Below are positions 1 through 13,157 of a stretch of DNA of 64,000 nucleotides, piece after piece; within the stretch, counting starts at the first letter, position 1; the number at the start of each line of letters is the position of its first letter. The notes under the pieces were generated by a model, which searched no databases, was not told the origin of the DNA, and saw only the letters and a list, made by a program, of their open reading frames with translations. Position numbers and translations under genes: made by a program. The stretch is taken from positions 13,545,042 through 13,609,041 of the forward strand of contig NC_066509.1 in assembly GCF_024679095.1 (NCBI RefSeq), given 5' to 3'. The DNA is from Eriocheir sinensis. Its lineage: Eukaryota; Arthropoda; Malacostraca; Decapoda; Varunidae.

Positions 1-566
1 CATAATCTGTGTCTACAAAAGAACATGAAACTAAATTATAACGCAATACTTACCTAATACTGTAGGTCAGTTCTAGGCACAGACCGAGTTCAAACTTCAT
101 ATTCTTCCTGCTTCCCGTAGCAAGTGAAAAAGGAGCTATATGATTGGCTTTGAGTCTAGATATGTATGTCACTGGCCAAAACAATGAGTCAGTGTTTGTG
201 ATTGGCGGTGACAAGCACTCGGCCACCAACGTTGCCAGATTGTCGTACTCAGCCTCTTATGTTTGCAGATTACCGACCCATAAAACTGGCACATCAACAA
301 TGAAAGCATACTACTCAATCGAGTCGCTTTCAGTGTGTGATGAGCCGTGATGCGGGGAGGTGTGGCTGATTGCGTTTCCGATTACGTATGTTATTATTTC
401 AATTTGAACATATTTTTTAGACCATTTCCGATACTCAACAGATTAACCTGAATACAATGAGATATAAACAATATGGAATATATGTCCCTAGTGCTTCACA
501 GACCACGCCTGATCCTCTTGCATATTAACCAATAATAATAATATATTTATATATAATAATAATGTA
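1..566. other. Unassigned leading sequence
   Basis: AT-rich single-copy-looking sequence. I see no open frame with protein-like composition, no RNA gene and no terminal repeats. The left edge cuts through it. Confidence 0.5.
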
Positions 567-582
567 ATGATAATAATGATGA

Positions 583-1343
<761 letters not shown>

Positions 1344-2480
1344 CAACAATTGTAGGTAGTAGAATTTCATTCACCACTTCATTATACATAGTCATACCAC
1401 TATATTATTAAAATGTAAAAAAAAAAAAAAAAAAAAAAACTTTTACTGATTACCTGGAAACAGACAGAGAGAGAGAGAGCGGGGGGGGGGGAATTCTAAA
1501 TTAAATTTCTTGAGGAAACCGATTGTAGCACCGGATATTCATGAGTTTGTATTACCTCGTGTTTACCCAGACCTGGATGTTCACCGCCAAGTTTCAGATA
1601 ATTGATCCCCAAAAAGCGAGAAAATCAGCTTCGAAAGAAATAGGAAATCAAATTTTAAAGAATTATGCCTGGCTAATGCTGAAAAAAAACATGTAACTTT
1701 TAATTATTATGTCTTTTACATTACAGACCAAAATTTCTTTTCTAGTCCTAGTCCGGAATATATTTTTTTATATGCCATTACCTCTCCTCTTAAAAAGAAT
1801 CTAAGCAATAACTAAAATCCAAATTTATATCCCTCTCAAATTACATAAGGGCATATTAAAACCAGAAGTAGGTATGGGGAAGCCCAAGGGCCTACATTTT
1901 TGTGTTGTTGTTGTTCTCTAAATTTACTTGACAAGACAGATTATGAGATGCTTATGATCATCTAGCCGTGCAAGCCTCGGACTTCAAAGACCAAACAACT
2001 CACGTGTTCTAGCTGTCTGAGGGAATGGTAGATGACGGGGCTTTCAGAGAAATTAGTGTGAATAAAGTGTATGATCTAAAACTACGTCGATGGTAAACAT
2101 CCACGCAACAACGGTAAACATCCGACGTTTTGTCATTTAGGGATATAATTACTAAGATAGGAAACTAGGAAATCCCCTGCAGCAATGTGGTGACTTCAGT
2201 TGGGAGTTAAGAAACTGTGGAACGTGACCGTGAAAACATTACACCCCTCACCTGTTAATAGTACCATCTACCGGCCTTTCCTTCCTGGCCAGTGTAATCA
2301 ACCACAGGTATCAAGTTCGTCGTTCAGTCATAATGCCTGTTACTAATACAGAAATATATAATTCTCTAAAACGCCCTAAGTTTTAGTGTGTTTTATACGC
2401 CTTTAACGAGTCATTTCTAACACGAAACCATCGGCTATAAAGACAATATGACATTGATTTTGAGTGGCCAGACCAGGAAA
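1344..2480. other. Unassigned intergenic sequence
   Basis: Holds a 20-odd base A tract near 1417, a short GA run and a G run near 1465-1490, then unique-looking sequence. No gene, RNA or terminal repeats recognised. Confidence 0.5.
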
Positions 2481-3239
2481 CCACGATTAGGCTGTACGTC
2501 TCTTTGCTTAGAATTACACCGCTGTCTGTCTTTTGCCTCCATTATTTACTACGACTGTTACAGATACGGTACACTCAAAAGTCCATGTCTCCGGAATTAA
2601 CACGAATGCCAGCCGACGTACACAGTGACAAGGAATATCCCGCGTTAGCTGTAACTAAAAGAGCAGGAAATAACGAGAAAACTGTATTCTAGTAATTAAA
2701 GACGGCACCACAGCCTGCGCCTAGTCTCCGCAATCATCTTCATTCACCATTACCGAGAAAGTCTGTTGACGTGCACCGTGACAAAGAGAGCTCCGTCTTC
2801 CCAGTATCTGCAGTCAGGAAATCATAAAAAAAAGTATTATAAATAAACCGGAAACGGATTTACTGCCAATACTTTTAGTACCTAACGATATCAGAGTTTC
2901 AAAGTGACGAAAACTGGTAAACCGGCCTAATAAAGTGATTAGGAAACTGGCAAACTTAGAAATCAAAGGCAGATTGATAAAAGACAGCTGGCACCACTAC
3001 CTCCTTTTTGTCCCTTCCCGCACCAAAGCTGAAAAAGACCGATCTAAAGCCCTCCGATATGGTGACAAGGATACTCGGACACCAGAGATATGTTAACAGT
3101 AGACAACATATGGCACTCCTGTCTTCTTTTAGCCCGCTGTCACGCCAGGTTGGGAAATGAGCCTTCACCTTATGGTCAGAAGGATGTTTTGTAAGACCAG
3201 CGTCGACGGGACTTCCATGGTATAAGCGGATGTCCTGCA
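2481..3239. other. Unassigned sequence, weakly self-similar
   Basis: No convincing coding exon. The words GACGTACACAGTGACAAGG near 2617 and GACGTGCACCGTGACAAAG near 2768 recur about 150 bases apart, suggesting that the degenerate tandem repeat annotated at 3240-3840 may start here. Confidence 0.35.
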
Positions 3240-3840
3240 TAACAAGGTGATGCCGCGTTAGAGACGGAGGTCTTTCGGAGGCAGTGAAAGAACAGTGAAA
3301 GTGTGACGGCTGTGAGTGAGGAATGTGTGTGAAGCACGTCGTGTCCCGAGCAGAAACTTGTCTTAATGACCATTGTGTGACGTGCTTGCAAAATCTTCTT
3401 CCGTCAGCCTTATGCGTTCATGGAGGTAGCGGGAAACAGTGAGAAGAGACAGTTAGGTTATAGTGCATAAGGAGTGTGTGGGGCGAGGCGCACCGTGACC
3501 TGGTCTGATGACTGAGTTAGTGACCAGTGTGTGACGTGACAGAAAGTAATTCCTCAGTCTGCCTTATTCTTATTTGGAGTCAGGAAGAAAGAAGGGAGAC
3601 AAAAAATAGTGAGGCTACAGTGGGTGCAGAGTGCCTGTTTGTGACCCACGCCGTGACCTGACCTGAAACTTAGTGGTCAACCTGTCTCACTCTTTACGTG
3701 CTCCCCTTGAAAATTAACTTACGTAAAGCTCTTGTAAGTGAGGCCACACTGAGTGGGAGGATTGAGCGAGGGTGAAGTCCGTTGTGACTCAACAAAAACT
3801 TAGTTAGTCACCAACCAGCAAATCCTGTCTAATCCTGCTC
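3240..3840. repeat. Degenerate tandem repeat, unit about 155-170 bp
   Basis: At least three diverged copies start near 3330, 3490 and 3648. Each carries, in order, a cGTGaCctg-like start, a block like AAACTTAGT-(A/G)-GTCA, a GTGTGACGTG-like block, a CTTATTC/CTTATGCGTTC-like block and a purine-rich end with AGTGAGGC. Similarity is obvious by eye but well below identity, so this is an old array. No open frame is conserved between copies. Confidence 0.5.
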
Positions 3841-4700
3841 TAGGTTTTACGTTCTCCCTTTATAAACTAGTACAAAGAGCTCGCTTTCCAAACATAGCAA
3901 GGCGAGCTCAGAAAAAAATTATAATACGATTGATGAAGAGTGACTAATCATCACCACGGGACAACAGCGTCATCAATCTGTGTCGACGAGGATTACACCA
4001 ACCGAGTGAGGGACCGCCATCGCCATCACCATCGTTCCCTTTCCTTGAGGGGGATGACGCAAATATAAGACGTCACCAAACTATTACACAAAGTATAAGT
4101 TTGCGTCGATGAGCACTATCCAATTAAGGCACCACCATCATCACCATACAGGGAAAGCACTATCAACATCATCACTATCAACTTAATTTTTTTACCCTCC
4201 TGAAGCTGGCGCACTTATAGCCTCACCATCAACACTCACAGCGGTATACCACACTTACTGAGAGGAAACCATCGACGGAGCTAGCACGGAACAAAGGGAA
4301 GTCACCAGCACAACTGCCATAGATGAAATACTGAGGCAGCTATCGTAGAGGCCATACCAAAGAAGCAATCACAGAAAATAAACTATAATTCAAGAGAGAA
4401 AACCACCGCAAGAGAACAAGATCGACAGGACAGAGGAAAGTCACAGCATCCTTCAAACACTGCTCAAAGACGAATAACGAAAATTTAATTAACAGGAGAG
4501 CAACGAGGAGCAGAAGCCTAACGAGAGGACAACACCATTTTGAGAATACATTAGAAATTGAATTACCAAGAAAGCGACTCGGAGCAGAAATAACAAAACA
4601 ACTAGAGTCAACAGCATCAGCCAAACTAAACAAGGAGTTGGGTAAACAAGAGGACGGCGCCGGGCATAAGTAACGAGTCTGCAGCACAATGGTAGCAAAG
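3841..4700. other. Unassigned intergenic sequence
   Basis: Contains CATCAC-rich patches near 3950-4180 and a purine-rich approach to the GA array. Minus-strand open frames at 4340-4690 are Leu/Ser/Phe-rich readings of A/G-rich DNA and do not look like a gene. Confidence 0.45.
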
Positions 4701-4852
<152 letters not shown>

Positions 4853-4984
4853 GGAGACGAGATTACTTTTGTCTTTTAAGTTAGAGAAATAACACACGTC
4901 TAATTAAAGATACACGTGAGAAAACGCGATAGTTGTGTATGAAGGTGCTGCGCCAGGTGAAGAAGCCTAATTAGGGACGGCAAG

Positions 4985-5840
4985 GTAAGCGTGAACCTGA
5001 TAAATATAACAAGGCAAAAGGAAGATGTGAGTACGGGTGAGAGGTAAGAGGTGAGAGGTTGCCAGGTAAGAGCAGGTCACGCGCGCGAAGAAGACCAGGT
5101 AAGAAGAGGAGTGAACGAGTGTTGACAAAGGAAAGAGGACGAAGGGGACTTAGTAGAGGGGAAGAGGAGGAGGAAGTAAGTGAGAGAGATGGAGGAGGAG
5201 GAAGAGCAAGAGAGAGAAGAATCAGTAGATAAAGAATAAAAATACAAATAGATGAGGAGAGTGGAGGAGTAGGAACAGAGTAAAAGGAGGAGAAGGAGAA
5301 ACAGATGGAGGAGGGGGAGGAAGAGGAGGAGGAGTAAACAGTAGATAAAGCAAAAGGAAAAGTAGATAACGAGAGAAAGTGCAAAGTGGAGAAGTAGAAA
5401 GAGAGGAAAAAGGGGAGGAGAAGGAAAGGAGGAGGAAGACGAAGAAAAGAAAAGAAGGAGGAAGAAGAGAAGGAAGAAAAAGTAGATTAAGAATAAGAAA
5501 AACAAATGATAAAGAGAGGAAGTGGAGGAGTAGGAAGATATAGAAAGGAGGAGGAGGAGCAAGAGAAAGAGATGGATGAAAAGTAGGCAAAAAAACAAAA
5601 AAATAGATTATAATGAGAGGAAGTGGAGTAGGGAAAGATGAAGAGGAGGAGGAGGAGGAGGAGGAGATGGATAAGAAAGATGGAAAAAAGTAGATAAAGA
5701 AGAAAAGGAAACAGCAGATAACAGTGATGGGAAGTGAAATAGGAAAAGAGGAAGAGGAGGAGTAAGCAAAGAGGAAGAGGATGAGCAGGAAGACAGGAAA
5801 ATGAGGAGGAGAAGGAGGAGCCAGCGGAAGACAAAGGAGA
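4985..5840. repeat. Purine tract (GGA/GAA-rich), about 850 bp
   Basis: The plus strand is nearly all A and G, made of irregular GAGGA, GAAGA and AAGGAGG words with occasional TAGATAA interruptions (for example TAGATAAAG repeated near 5227, 5342 and 5692). The long Ser/Leu/Phe open frames on the minus strand are its shadow. Such strand-asymmetric tracts can form triplex DNA; that is inference. Confidence 0.8.
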
Positions 5841-6450
5841 ACTGGTTTGATAGTGTAGCGAGGCGTGAAACCGTGGCAGTGATAAATAATGTTTGGAGCG
5901 GACGTGCAGCTTTAGTTTATTAGTAAATTTAATATGATCTCTCCGATATAATCACGCTGAGCACATATAATTGCAAAACAACGGATTTTAAAAGCAGCCC
6001 ATTCACGGTATCGCATCAACGGCCTGATATTCCATTACTTTATTGGATGTTACGGGGGGGGGACAAGTGATTTTTTTTTTCCTTTTTTACTCGTTCAATC
6101 GCTTTCAACGTTCTCTTTTTCTTTCTTTTTTTCTTATTATTCTTTTTACTTTGCATATCGCAATTTTGAAAGTGTAAAAAATTATATGTCTGCTTCTGTT
6201 TTATTTATTTGTCTATAGATTTATTTATTTTTTTACTTTGAGGGTGTGGATACATTGTGCGAAAAACAAAAGAAACATACATTTTTTTTTTGATAGAGAA
6301 AAAGTAAAAGATAGAGATACAAAAGAGAAAGTGAGAAAGAAAACGAACTCTTTCATTCAACGAACCCTTTCATTCTGGCAGGAAATGACTAACTCACGAA
6401 GGCCACACCGAACATGTTTACACCTAGCCCTAACAACACCTGCCTGGCCC
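5841..6450. other. Unassigned AT-rich sequence
   Basis: No gene recognised. Holds T-rich runs near 6070-6240 and a short A/G-rich patch near 6295-6345. Confidence 0.4.
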
Positions 6451-6852
6451 TCCCTCCCTCCCTCCCTCCCTCTCTAAAGTCCTCACACCGACCACGCTCC
6501 TTCCTTCGCTCCCTCCTTCCCTCTTTCTCCTTCTCCCTCCCGTTCTCAATTATTCACTTGCTTCCTCCTTCTCTCTCCCCCCCCCCCCCTTCTTTAACTT
6601 ACTCATTCCATCCTTCCCCCTCCGTCCCTTCCTCCCTTCTTCCCTCGCTCCCTTCGTCCCTTCCTCTCACTCTCCTTCTCTTTCTCACTCACTCATTCTC
6701 TGCCTTCCTCCTCCCTTCCCTTCCGTTCCTAGCTGTTTCCCTTCTCTTTTTGGCCTTTCTTTCTTACTTTCCTTTTTTTTTTTATCTCTTACACCATCAT
6801 TCCCTCCTTTTCCTTTCCTTCCATTAACTTGCCTTCACTTCCTTCCTCCCAG

Positions 6853-6938
<86 letters not shown>
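6451..6938. repeat. Pyrimidine tract then (CA)n
   Basis: Irregular CCCT/CTTC tract to about 6840, then about 84 bases of CA dinucleotides with one GA interruption near 6887. Compositional reversal of the purine tract at 4985-5840. Confidence 0.85.
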
Positions 6939-6942
<4 letters not shown>

Positions 6943-7336
6943 GAGAGGCTTACCAAGAAGTGACAGCTGGAAAGAGGATTAATCAGAGCCACTACATTAT
7001 CTATCGACGTGTACGGGGAAAATGTTAATTATGTATTCAATGGTTGTTTTTTTTCCCTCTTGAATAATGTATTAGAGCAAAAGTCAAGGTGTGGAACTCT
7101 AGTAGACAGTGAAAGAGAAGAAAACCGGGTGTGCTGTCCATCCTAATACATATGTGACTGGTTCGTTCGAAAAGGCCAGCCAATAAAGACTATTCATTAT
7201 AGGACAAATTTAATTCTAACTAAATGATAACCGTTTTGTCACGAAGCATCATTACCATCACATTATTACCGTTACGAATCATAAGTACCAATCACCATAA
7301 CTATTAAAAATCACTACTACGGATCGCCATTATCAT
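6939..7336. other. Unassigned sequence upstream of gene A exon
   Basis: ATTACCATCAC-like patches near 7240-7330. I looked here for a signal-peptide exon of gene A and did not find one. Confidence 0.4.
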
Positions 7337-7607
7337 TTCTCTGTGGTGAAGTGGTTAGCGTGCCTAGCTACGAATGCGCGGGCCCGGGTTTGAACCCAGG
7401 CCCGGGCGTTCGGGGTGCAACTCACCCAGCTGTTCATCCTCCCTTTCGGACTGGTCGATAAATGGGTACCTAGGGAAACCTGAAGAAGGTAAACTGTGAT
7501 AACACGGATATCACGCCGGGCCTATGTCCCGGAGTAATGGGTTTTTACCCACCACAGGCTCGAGGGTCAATGAGACTATACGGTATGCCCCCAACTTTAC
7601 CTTATTA
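7337..7607 (+). mobile_element. tRNA-derived SINE, family B
   Basis: Head GTGGTGAAGTGGTTAGCGTG (A-box like) is followed about 40 bases later by GGGTTTGAACCCAGGCCCGGG (B-box like), then a body with TCGATAAATGGGTACCTAGG and an end CCCCCAACTTTACCTTAT. A second full copy at 18650-18945 and fragments near 9541 and 37020 share the body. The A and B boxes are established features of tRNA-derived SINEs; the parent tRNA is not clear, though a Glu/Val type is plausible. Confidence 0.8.
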
Positions 7608-7808
7608 TCATAGATATATAATAGCATACTGAAAAAATGACATTTATTTTCTCAGAAATCACGTTTAAGCTTAAAAATTAACATTACAAAATATTATCAA
7701 AATCAAAATACAGGACAAATAAATAGTGTTAACACCATATAATGAATATTTCCTTGTGAATAAACCTAGTCACTTTTCCATAATCTATCAACCTTTCTTT
7801 ATTCACAG

Positions 7809-8311
7809 AGAGCGTCCTGGTGCCAAATAAACCACCACACGGCTCATATGGAACAAGAATAAGACCCAACACACAACCGCCACAGACTCCGGGACAAGGC
7901 ACAGGGAACGTTGATGTTACTCGTACGAGGGAAAGTACAACTTCCACAACAACGATCACAACAACAACAACAGTAACCAACACAGGACAGCCAAACCCTA
8001 CAGAACCGAGCGCTGGGGAGGGTGAAGGTCCTACGAAGGAGAGTACATCCTCCTCTACGCAGGATGCCATAGGAAGCAACCCAGGAGAGGAGGAGCCACC
8101 GCTGTTTAACCAGGTCTTCACCACCGACGCGGCCACTGGTCACCACAACCTGACACTGCCCGAAGATAAGCCCATGTCCAGCCTTCATTTCTGGTCCCCC
8201 ACCAACGGCACCTCCCTCACCGTCACCCTCATCAGTTCGACACGTAACTTTACCCGCCATCTCACCACCATCATGCCCCGACACTGGCACAGCATTGATA
8301 TATACCAGCCT
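7809..8311 (+). CDS. Gene A, exon: N-terminal ectodomain of single-pass membrane protein
   Basis: An internal exon with acceptor CACAG before 7809 and donor CCT/GTGAGT at 8311; start phase 1, end phase 0, 167 complete codons. The first about 110 residues are Thr/Ser/Pro-rich with a long TTTTT-type stretch and look like an O-glycosylated mucin-type stalk. The second part is folded-looking, contains NLT, NGT and NFT N-glycosylation sequons and the motif LPEDKP..LHFW, shared in outline with LPDERA..LLFW in gene C. The preceding signal-peptide exon, expected to end in phase 1, was not found. The same phase pattern in genes B and C supports the model. Family unrecognised; an extracellular receptor or adhesion role is inferred from topology. 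Confidence 0.75.
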
Positions 8312-8463
8312 GTGAGTACCGTGTCGTTTAGTTATTGAGGGTTTTTATCTATTTATTTACCTATCTATCCATCTATCTATCTGTCTTTTTGCCTGTCTAT
8401 CTATCTACTTCACGCCACTGTCAAAGCATAGATGTCTACCAGCCTCTGAGTATTTTTTTGTTG

Positions 8464-8594
<131 letters not shown>

Positions 8595-8814
8595 AGACCT
8601 CTATAAGTACCAAGGGAGTGAAATTGGATTAGGTAAAGTTTCCATATTCTTTTTTTAATATTAAGGTGAATACATGCAGGGTAATTGGCTCCGGGTCTGC
8701 GTTGACTTTCATTAAATTACGTTAACTCATTAGCTCTGAACTTTGCCCCGTAGACCTCCGCTAATATCATAATTACATAGCCGACAGCCGCTGCACTACA
8801 CGAATCCCACCCTC

Positions 8815-9350
8815 CCCGGCACCCCCATCACCACCACCATCACCACCACTACCACCACCACCATTATCATCATCATAATCCTCACCCCCTCACCATCATT
8901 GTTACACTTTCACTATGCCACCATTCTTTCCATTCTCCTCTACTACTCTCATCATCGGCACTATGAATTCAGTGGATTCATCATCATTACCATTCTACTT
9001 TGCCACCATCCCCAGCATCATTACCACTACCACCATCATCTACCAGCTTTACCGCCCCCTTACCCTTATAGCTCTTCTTTCATAACACCCCCACCACCCA
9101 CCATCACCATAACGAATATCACCATTCCCATCATCTAGCAGAATTGCCACCACCATCACTGCCATAACGGTTACCATCACCACCACCATAACGACCATAA
9201 CCATCATGACTGTTATCACCACCTCCATGCCGTTACCACCCCTACAGCGAACCATTCACTCGCTGTCACTATAACCGCCACCATAAAAGCACATGTCATA
9301 CCCGCAACCACAATCACCACCACCACCATCATCACCATCACCCCTTGTCG
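8815..9350. repeat. CAC/CAT/ACC-rich imperfect satellite
   Basis: Irregular CACCACCAT, CATCATCAC and ACCATCAC words dominate about 535 bases of a gene A intron. It is not a perfect array. Open frames across it are low-complexity. Confidence 0.75.
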
Positions 9351-9540
9351 AATTCCCCAGTGAGAATTTTTTTAAAACCCTTTCATGTTTAATTTACCTA
9401 AATACTCTTGATATTTTTGCTATTTAGATTCTACCTGGTTATTTTACTATTTTTTTTGCGGCGCCATATACCCTGCTGTGTTATTGTTTTGCCATGATGA
9501 CATTTCACAATCTATCAAATTTACCATCACCTTCCTATCA

Positions 9541-9600
9541 TGTAGCGGAGATAAGCACCGAGGCCACGCAGAGCCCAATTATACCTTTCCTTATCTTGAT
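9541..9600 (+). mobile_element. Fragment of SINE family B tail
   Basis: GATAAGCACCGAGGCCACGC followed by a TATACC-like end resembles GATGAGCACCGAGGCCACGC in the tail of the copy at 18650-18945. Only the 3' end is present. Confidence 0.4.
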
Positions 9601-10165
9601 AACCTAACCTTCCATCACATGCTCCTCACATTCTCAGGGAGTATAACAGAGACACGCCAGTCCTCGTCGACAGACCCAAATGGTCGGCTACGCTCCAGAC
9701 GGCCGATAGAGTCGGTCTGTCGGCACCCTGCTACGGGCCGCCATTGGCCAAGGCCGTGCTCCTCCCCAAAGGGAGGAAGTAATCTTAAAAAAAAAAAAAG
9801 AGTATATTGTGGCAAGAGATGTTCAAGAGTTTACAGTAGAAAGGAATGAAAATATGAACGCCCTGGCTAACTTTTGCAATAGTACTGATCCCGTCCCTTG
9901 TCCCTCCACCTGTACCTCTAAATTTTGTGTCTTTCTTTTTTTCTACGGCACCTCTCCACTATATTATAACGCCCTTTCCTTCATCGTTTCACCTTTCTGT
10001 ACCTCTCTTTCCTCTACCCCCTGTTCTCTATCTCTCTTCCTTCACCTCTCCACCATTCTGTACCTCCCTTTCTTCCACCTCTACACCACCACCTCCACTT
10101 TACCACCGTACTTCATCTCCCATTCCTCCACCTCTCTAACCCCCACCTCGTCCCCTTCACCACAG

Positions 10166-10304
10166 AGGGAGGGCAGCCCGGTACAGCTTCACATCCGCCC
10201 CGACCTCCGCTACATCAACATGGAGCACTCGAGGGTAGGCCAAATACAGGCGAGCAGCGAAGATCTGGTCCACTGGTTCTTCTGTCCGAACGCTTACATG
10301 TGTG
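10166..10304 (+). CDS. Gene A, exon: membrane-proximal ectodomain
   Basis: Acceptor TTCACCACAG precedes 10166 and donor TGTG/GTACGT follows 10304; phase 0 in, phase 1 out, 46 codons plus one base. The translation ends in VHWFFCPNAYMC. The corresponding exon of gene C is nearly the same length and ends VYWYVCPTPKRC, so a W-x-x-C-P-(x)4-C signature with two cysteines is shared. Gene B has VRWQVFHNDPAF at this place, keeping the tryptophan but losing both cysteines. The exon is followed by the transmembrane exon. Confidence 0.75.
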
Positions 10305-10506
10305 GTACGTACAATGCCTTAAAAGTCATTGGCTCTGTGGGAATGATTGAATGTAAGAGCAGCGTAAACTAAAGAGAACCAGTGTTGCCTCTTAACTAAA
10401 AACTAAGTATATTCCTTAGACCGTTTTCGGAGTTATTCATGTTGTGCTTGAGTTTACTTTGTAAACTGCGTGTGTGGGGGTGGGGGTGGGGGCGAGCGTG
10501 TGTGTG

Positions 10507-10508
<2 letters not shown>

Positions 10509-10579
<71 letters not shown>
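10509..10579. repeat. (GA)n microsatellite
   Basis: About 70 bases of GA preceded by GTGTGGGGGTGGGGG-like sequence, in a gene A intron. Confidence 0.95.
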
Positions 10580-10584
<5 letters not shown>

Positions 10585-10589
10585 AACCG

Positions 10590-11577
10590 CAGAAACAGAG
10601 AGAACATAAGGAGTCTGCAAGAGGCCGGTTGGCCTATACAAGGCAGCTCATGTAAGGCTTACCCCACCTTACCTCACTATCCATGAATTTATCCTACCTT
10701 TTCTTGAATGTATCTATGGTACTGACACCCACAATATGACTGTCAACCCTGTTCCACTCATCCACGACTCAATTAATAAACCAATTCTTGCGAATGTCTT
10801 TGTTGAATCTAAATTTATCTAACTTAAAACCATTGCTACGTGTCCTACCCGGCACTTTTACAACCAAAACCATACTATTTTTTTATAGCACCCCTTATTA
10901 AAGCCCTTCAACCATTTTTAACTTCAATCAAGTCTCCTCGCAACCTTCAGCTTTCTAGAGAATGCAAGTTTAAATGACTAAGTCTACCCTCATATGGGCA
11001 GTTTCTCACCTCTTGAATCCTTTTTGTCATCCTCCTCTGAACAGATTCCATCATCTTGGTATCCATTCTATATTAGGGTGACCAAAACTGAACCGCATTA
11101 CCAAGATGAGGTCTAACTAGTGTTACTAAAGCTTGAGGGTGACTTCAGCGCTTCAATTGCTTACGCTCCTTGAAAAAAAATCCAGTAACTTGCTTGCACG
11201 ATTCCTAGGCTGAGTGTATTGACCCTTTACAACGGAGGTCGGAGCTCATTAAGACTCCGAAGTCCCTCTCACACCCAGACCTGCTTAGGGGAGTGTCATT
11301 TTAAGGAGTAATTGTGGGAAAGGTTATTTCTATCTACACTCAGAATACTACACTTCCCGACATTGATTTACATCTAACACTTCCCCGCCCAATCATACAG
11401 TCTGTCAAGCTCATCCTGGAGGACGTTATTGTCCTGATCTGACTTAATTACTCAACCGACCTTGATACCATCTGCGAACTTACTGACATCACTACTGATT
11501 CTTGTGTCCAAATCGTTGATGTAAATGATAAAAAAGGAGTGGACCCAGCACCGACCCCTGTGGGACTCCACTCGTTA
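10590..11577 (-). mobile_element. 5'-truncated non-LTR retrotransposon (CR1/Jockey-like RT), minus
   Basis: Minus-strand reading begins with SGVPQGSVLGPLLF, an RT domain hallmark, and continues as a degraded frame to a 3' end with GGCC(A/T)ACCGGCCTCTTGCAG and a CTTATG(TTCTC) tail. The same 3' end is found in the opposite orientation at 60760-60965. The frame has many stops, so the copy is dead. Its 5' end is abutted by a SINE. Clade assignment is by general resemblance only. Confidence 0.7.
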
Positions 11578-11800
11578 TACAGCCCCAGGCTTCGCAGCCT
11601 GGCAGGAGGAGGTTCGAGTCCCGTTCAGGCCGGGATTTTTCCTCTGACAAGGAGTGGTTACTGTCCCCCTTGAACAAGGGGGAGAGGATGTGTGGTGTGT
11701 GTAGGTCCCTGCAGTACCCATAGTTCAACCATAATGAGCCTTGCTCTTGTCGGGAGTCCAGCTCGTTATCAGGCCGTGGTGAATTATACACTTTAAACAC
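11578..11800 (+). mobile_element. SINE-like element, family C
   Basis: Starts with CCAGGCTTCGCAGCCTGG, contains AGGTTCGAGTCCCG (B-box like), then TCAGGCCGGGATTTTTCCTC and a body ending GTGAATTATACACTTT. It sits exactly where the LINE to its left loses its upstream RT sequence, so it probably inserted there or marks the truncation point. Only one copy is in the window. Confidence 0.5.
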
Positions 11801-11891
11801 CTTCCCTCACAGCACACCTAACTGTCAACTCTATCTATCCTGCACACAATCCCTTTTCCCTTTCATGATCCCCTCTTCTCCAACTCCACAG

Positions 11892-12065
11892 CCCTGCCTG
11901 CTGCTGAGGAGCCTGCGGAGGGCACGACCTACGCACCAGGTGAGAGAGAGGGCCTGGTGGCGGCTCTGGTGGTGGTGGTGCTGCTCCTGGTGGCTAGCCT
12001 TGTGGCCCTCGCCGCTGTCACCTTCTACCGGAAAGCCGAACTCTTCCACATATATGCAAAGCCGA
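11892..12065 (+). CDS. Gene A, exon: transmembrane segment
   Basis: Acceptor CTCCACAG before 11892, donor CCGA/GTAAGT at 12065, phase 1 in and out, 57 codons plus split codons. The translation has a short acidic/Pro linker (ALPAAEEPAEGTTYAPG), a hydrophobic stretch of about 24 residues rich in Val, Leu and Ala (LVAALVVVVLLLVASLVAL), then a basic stop-transfer YRKAE. This gives a type I topology with the ectodomain exons outside. Gene B has its transmembrane exon with the same phases. Confidence 0.8.
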
Positions 12066-12651
12066 GTAAGTTCTTTTTTTCCCTCTCTCTAACTGATAGA
12101 AAGCTCTTTTCCAGTGCGAGCGTTCCGTTCCTGAAGAGGCCACGTAAAGTTAATTGCGTTTCAATAAAACAATTTTTCCCCATAAATGAATAAAAGATAA
12201 GTCAAGCGGCCTAGTGCAGTTTAATGTATGTAAAGCGTGTAAAGTAACGAATTAATTGGATTTTTTCCATCGCATTCTTTCCAGAGACGTGTATTTATAT
12301 GAAAACCTAAAAGTGGAGGTACCTGTGCTGTTTTACAGTTAAAGTAGATAGTTAACTTAGCAAAACATGAAGGTATGCTGCTAATATTGTCTTCCGTAGT
12401 AGGAGGCAGATCAACAGCTAAACAAGGGATCAAAGAAGTGGCCCTCAACATGTCGCCCCGAGAAAGGAAGCAGCTGAAAAAAGAAATAGAAAAGTATATG
12501 ATTTTATGCCTAGTTTATGTTGTAATTCATTTAAATTCCGAATTTGAAGTTATGTATATAGCCTGTTCCTTCAACCATTGCCACTCACTATCAATGGTCA
12601 AGATACGTCTACTAGGACTGCTACTACTACTATTATGACTATTGATATATA

Positions 12652-12656
12652 GAGTA

Positions 12657-12692
<36 letters not shown>

Positions 12693-12731
12693 CTAGTTGT
12701 AGTAGTTGTAATAGTTGTAGTAGTAGTAGCG

Positions 12732-12803
<72 letters not shown>

Positions 12804-12865
12804 AAAGTAGTAGTAGTAGTAGTAGTAGTGACACTACTACTATTACTACCATTACTACTATGTAC

Positions 12866-12906
<41 letters not shown>
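12652..12906. repeat. (TAG)n and (TAA)n microsatellites
   Basis: TAG units at about 12652-12830 with TTG and GCGG interruptions, then TAC/TAT units and about 40 bases of TAA near 12867-12905, all in the last intron of gene A. Confidence 0.95.
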
Positions 12907-13157
12907 TAACGATGCTAATGATAATGATGATAATGATAATGATAATAATAATTAAAAAAAACGAGGCTGACAACTTAAATCTTTACAAGAAAAGTGCCAA
13001 GCCACCTCTGAACTTAACTTTTACTTACTTTACAACAATCATTATGACTTGTCTCCTACACCGAGCAGCATATCACATAAAAGCTCCATCACAACCAACG
13101 CATCGCAACAACCGCCATTAACACCTTTTCTTCCTCCCACACCATCACCACGTGTAG

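Noticed and set aside
7337..7410. tRNA gene at the SINE B head
   Set aside because: It has A and B boxes but no complete cloverleaf, and the same sequence with its body recurs at 18650.
12375..12500. Possible extra gene A cytoplasmic exon reading NMSPRERKQLKKEIEK
   Set aside because: The only available acceptor and donor would leave phase 2, which does not fit the phase 1 start of the terminal exon. It could still be an alternative exon.
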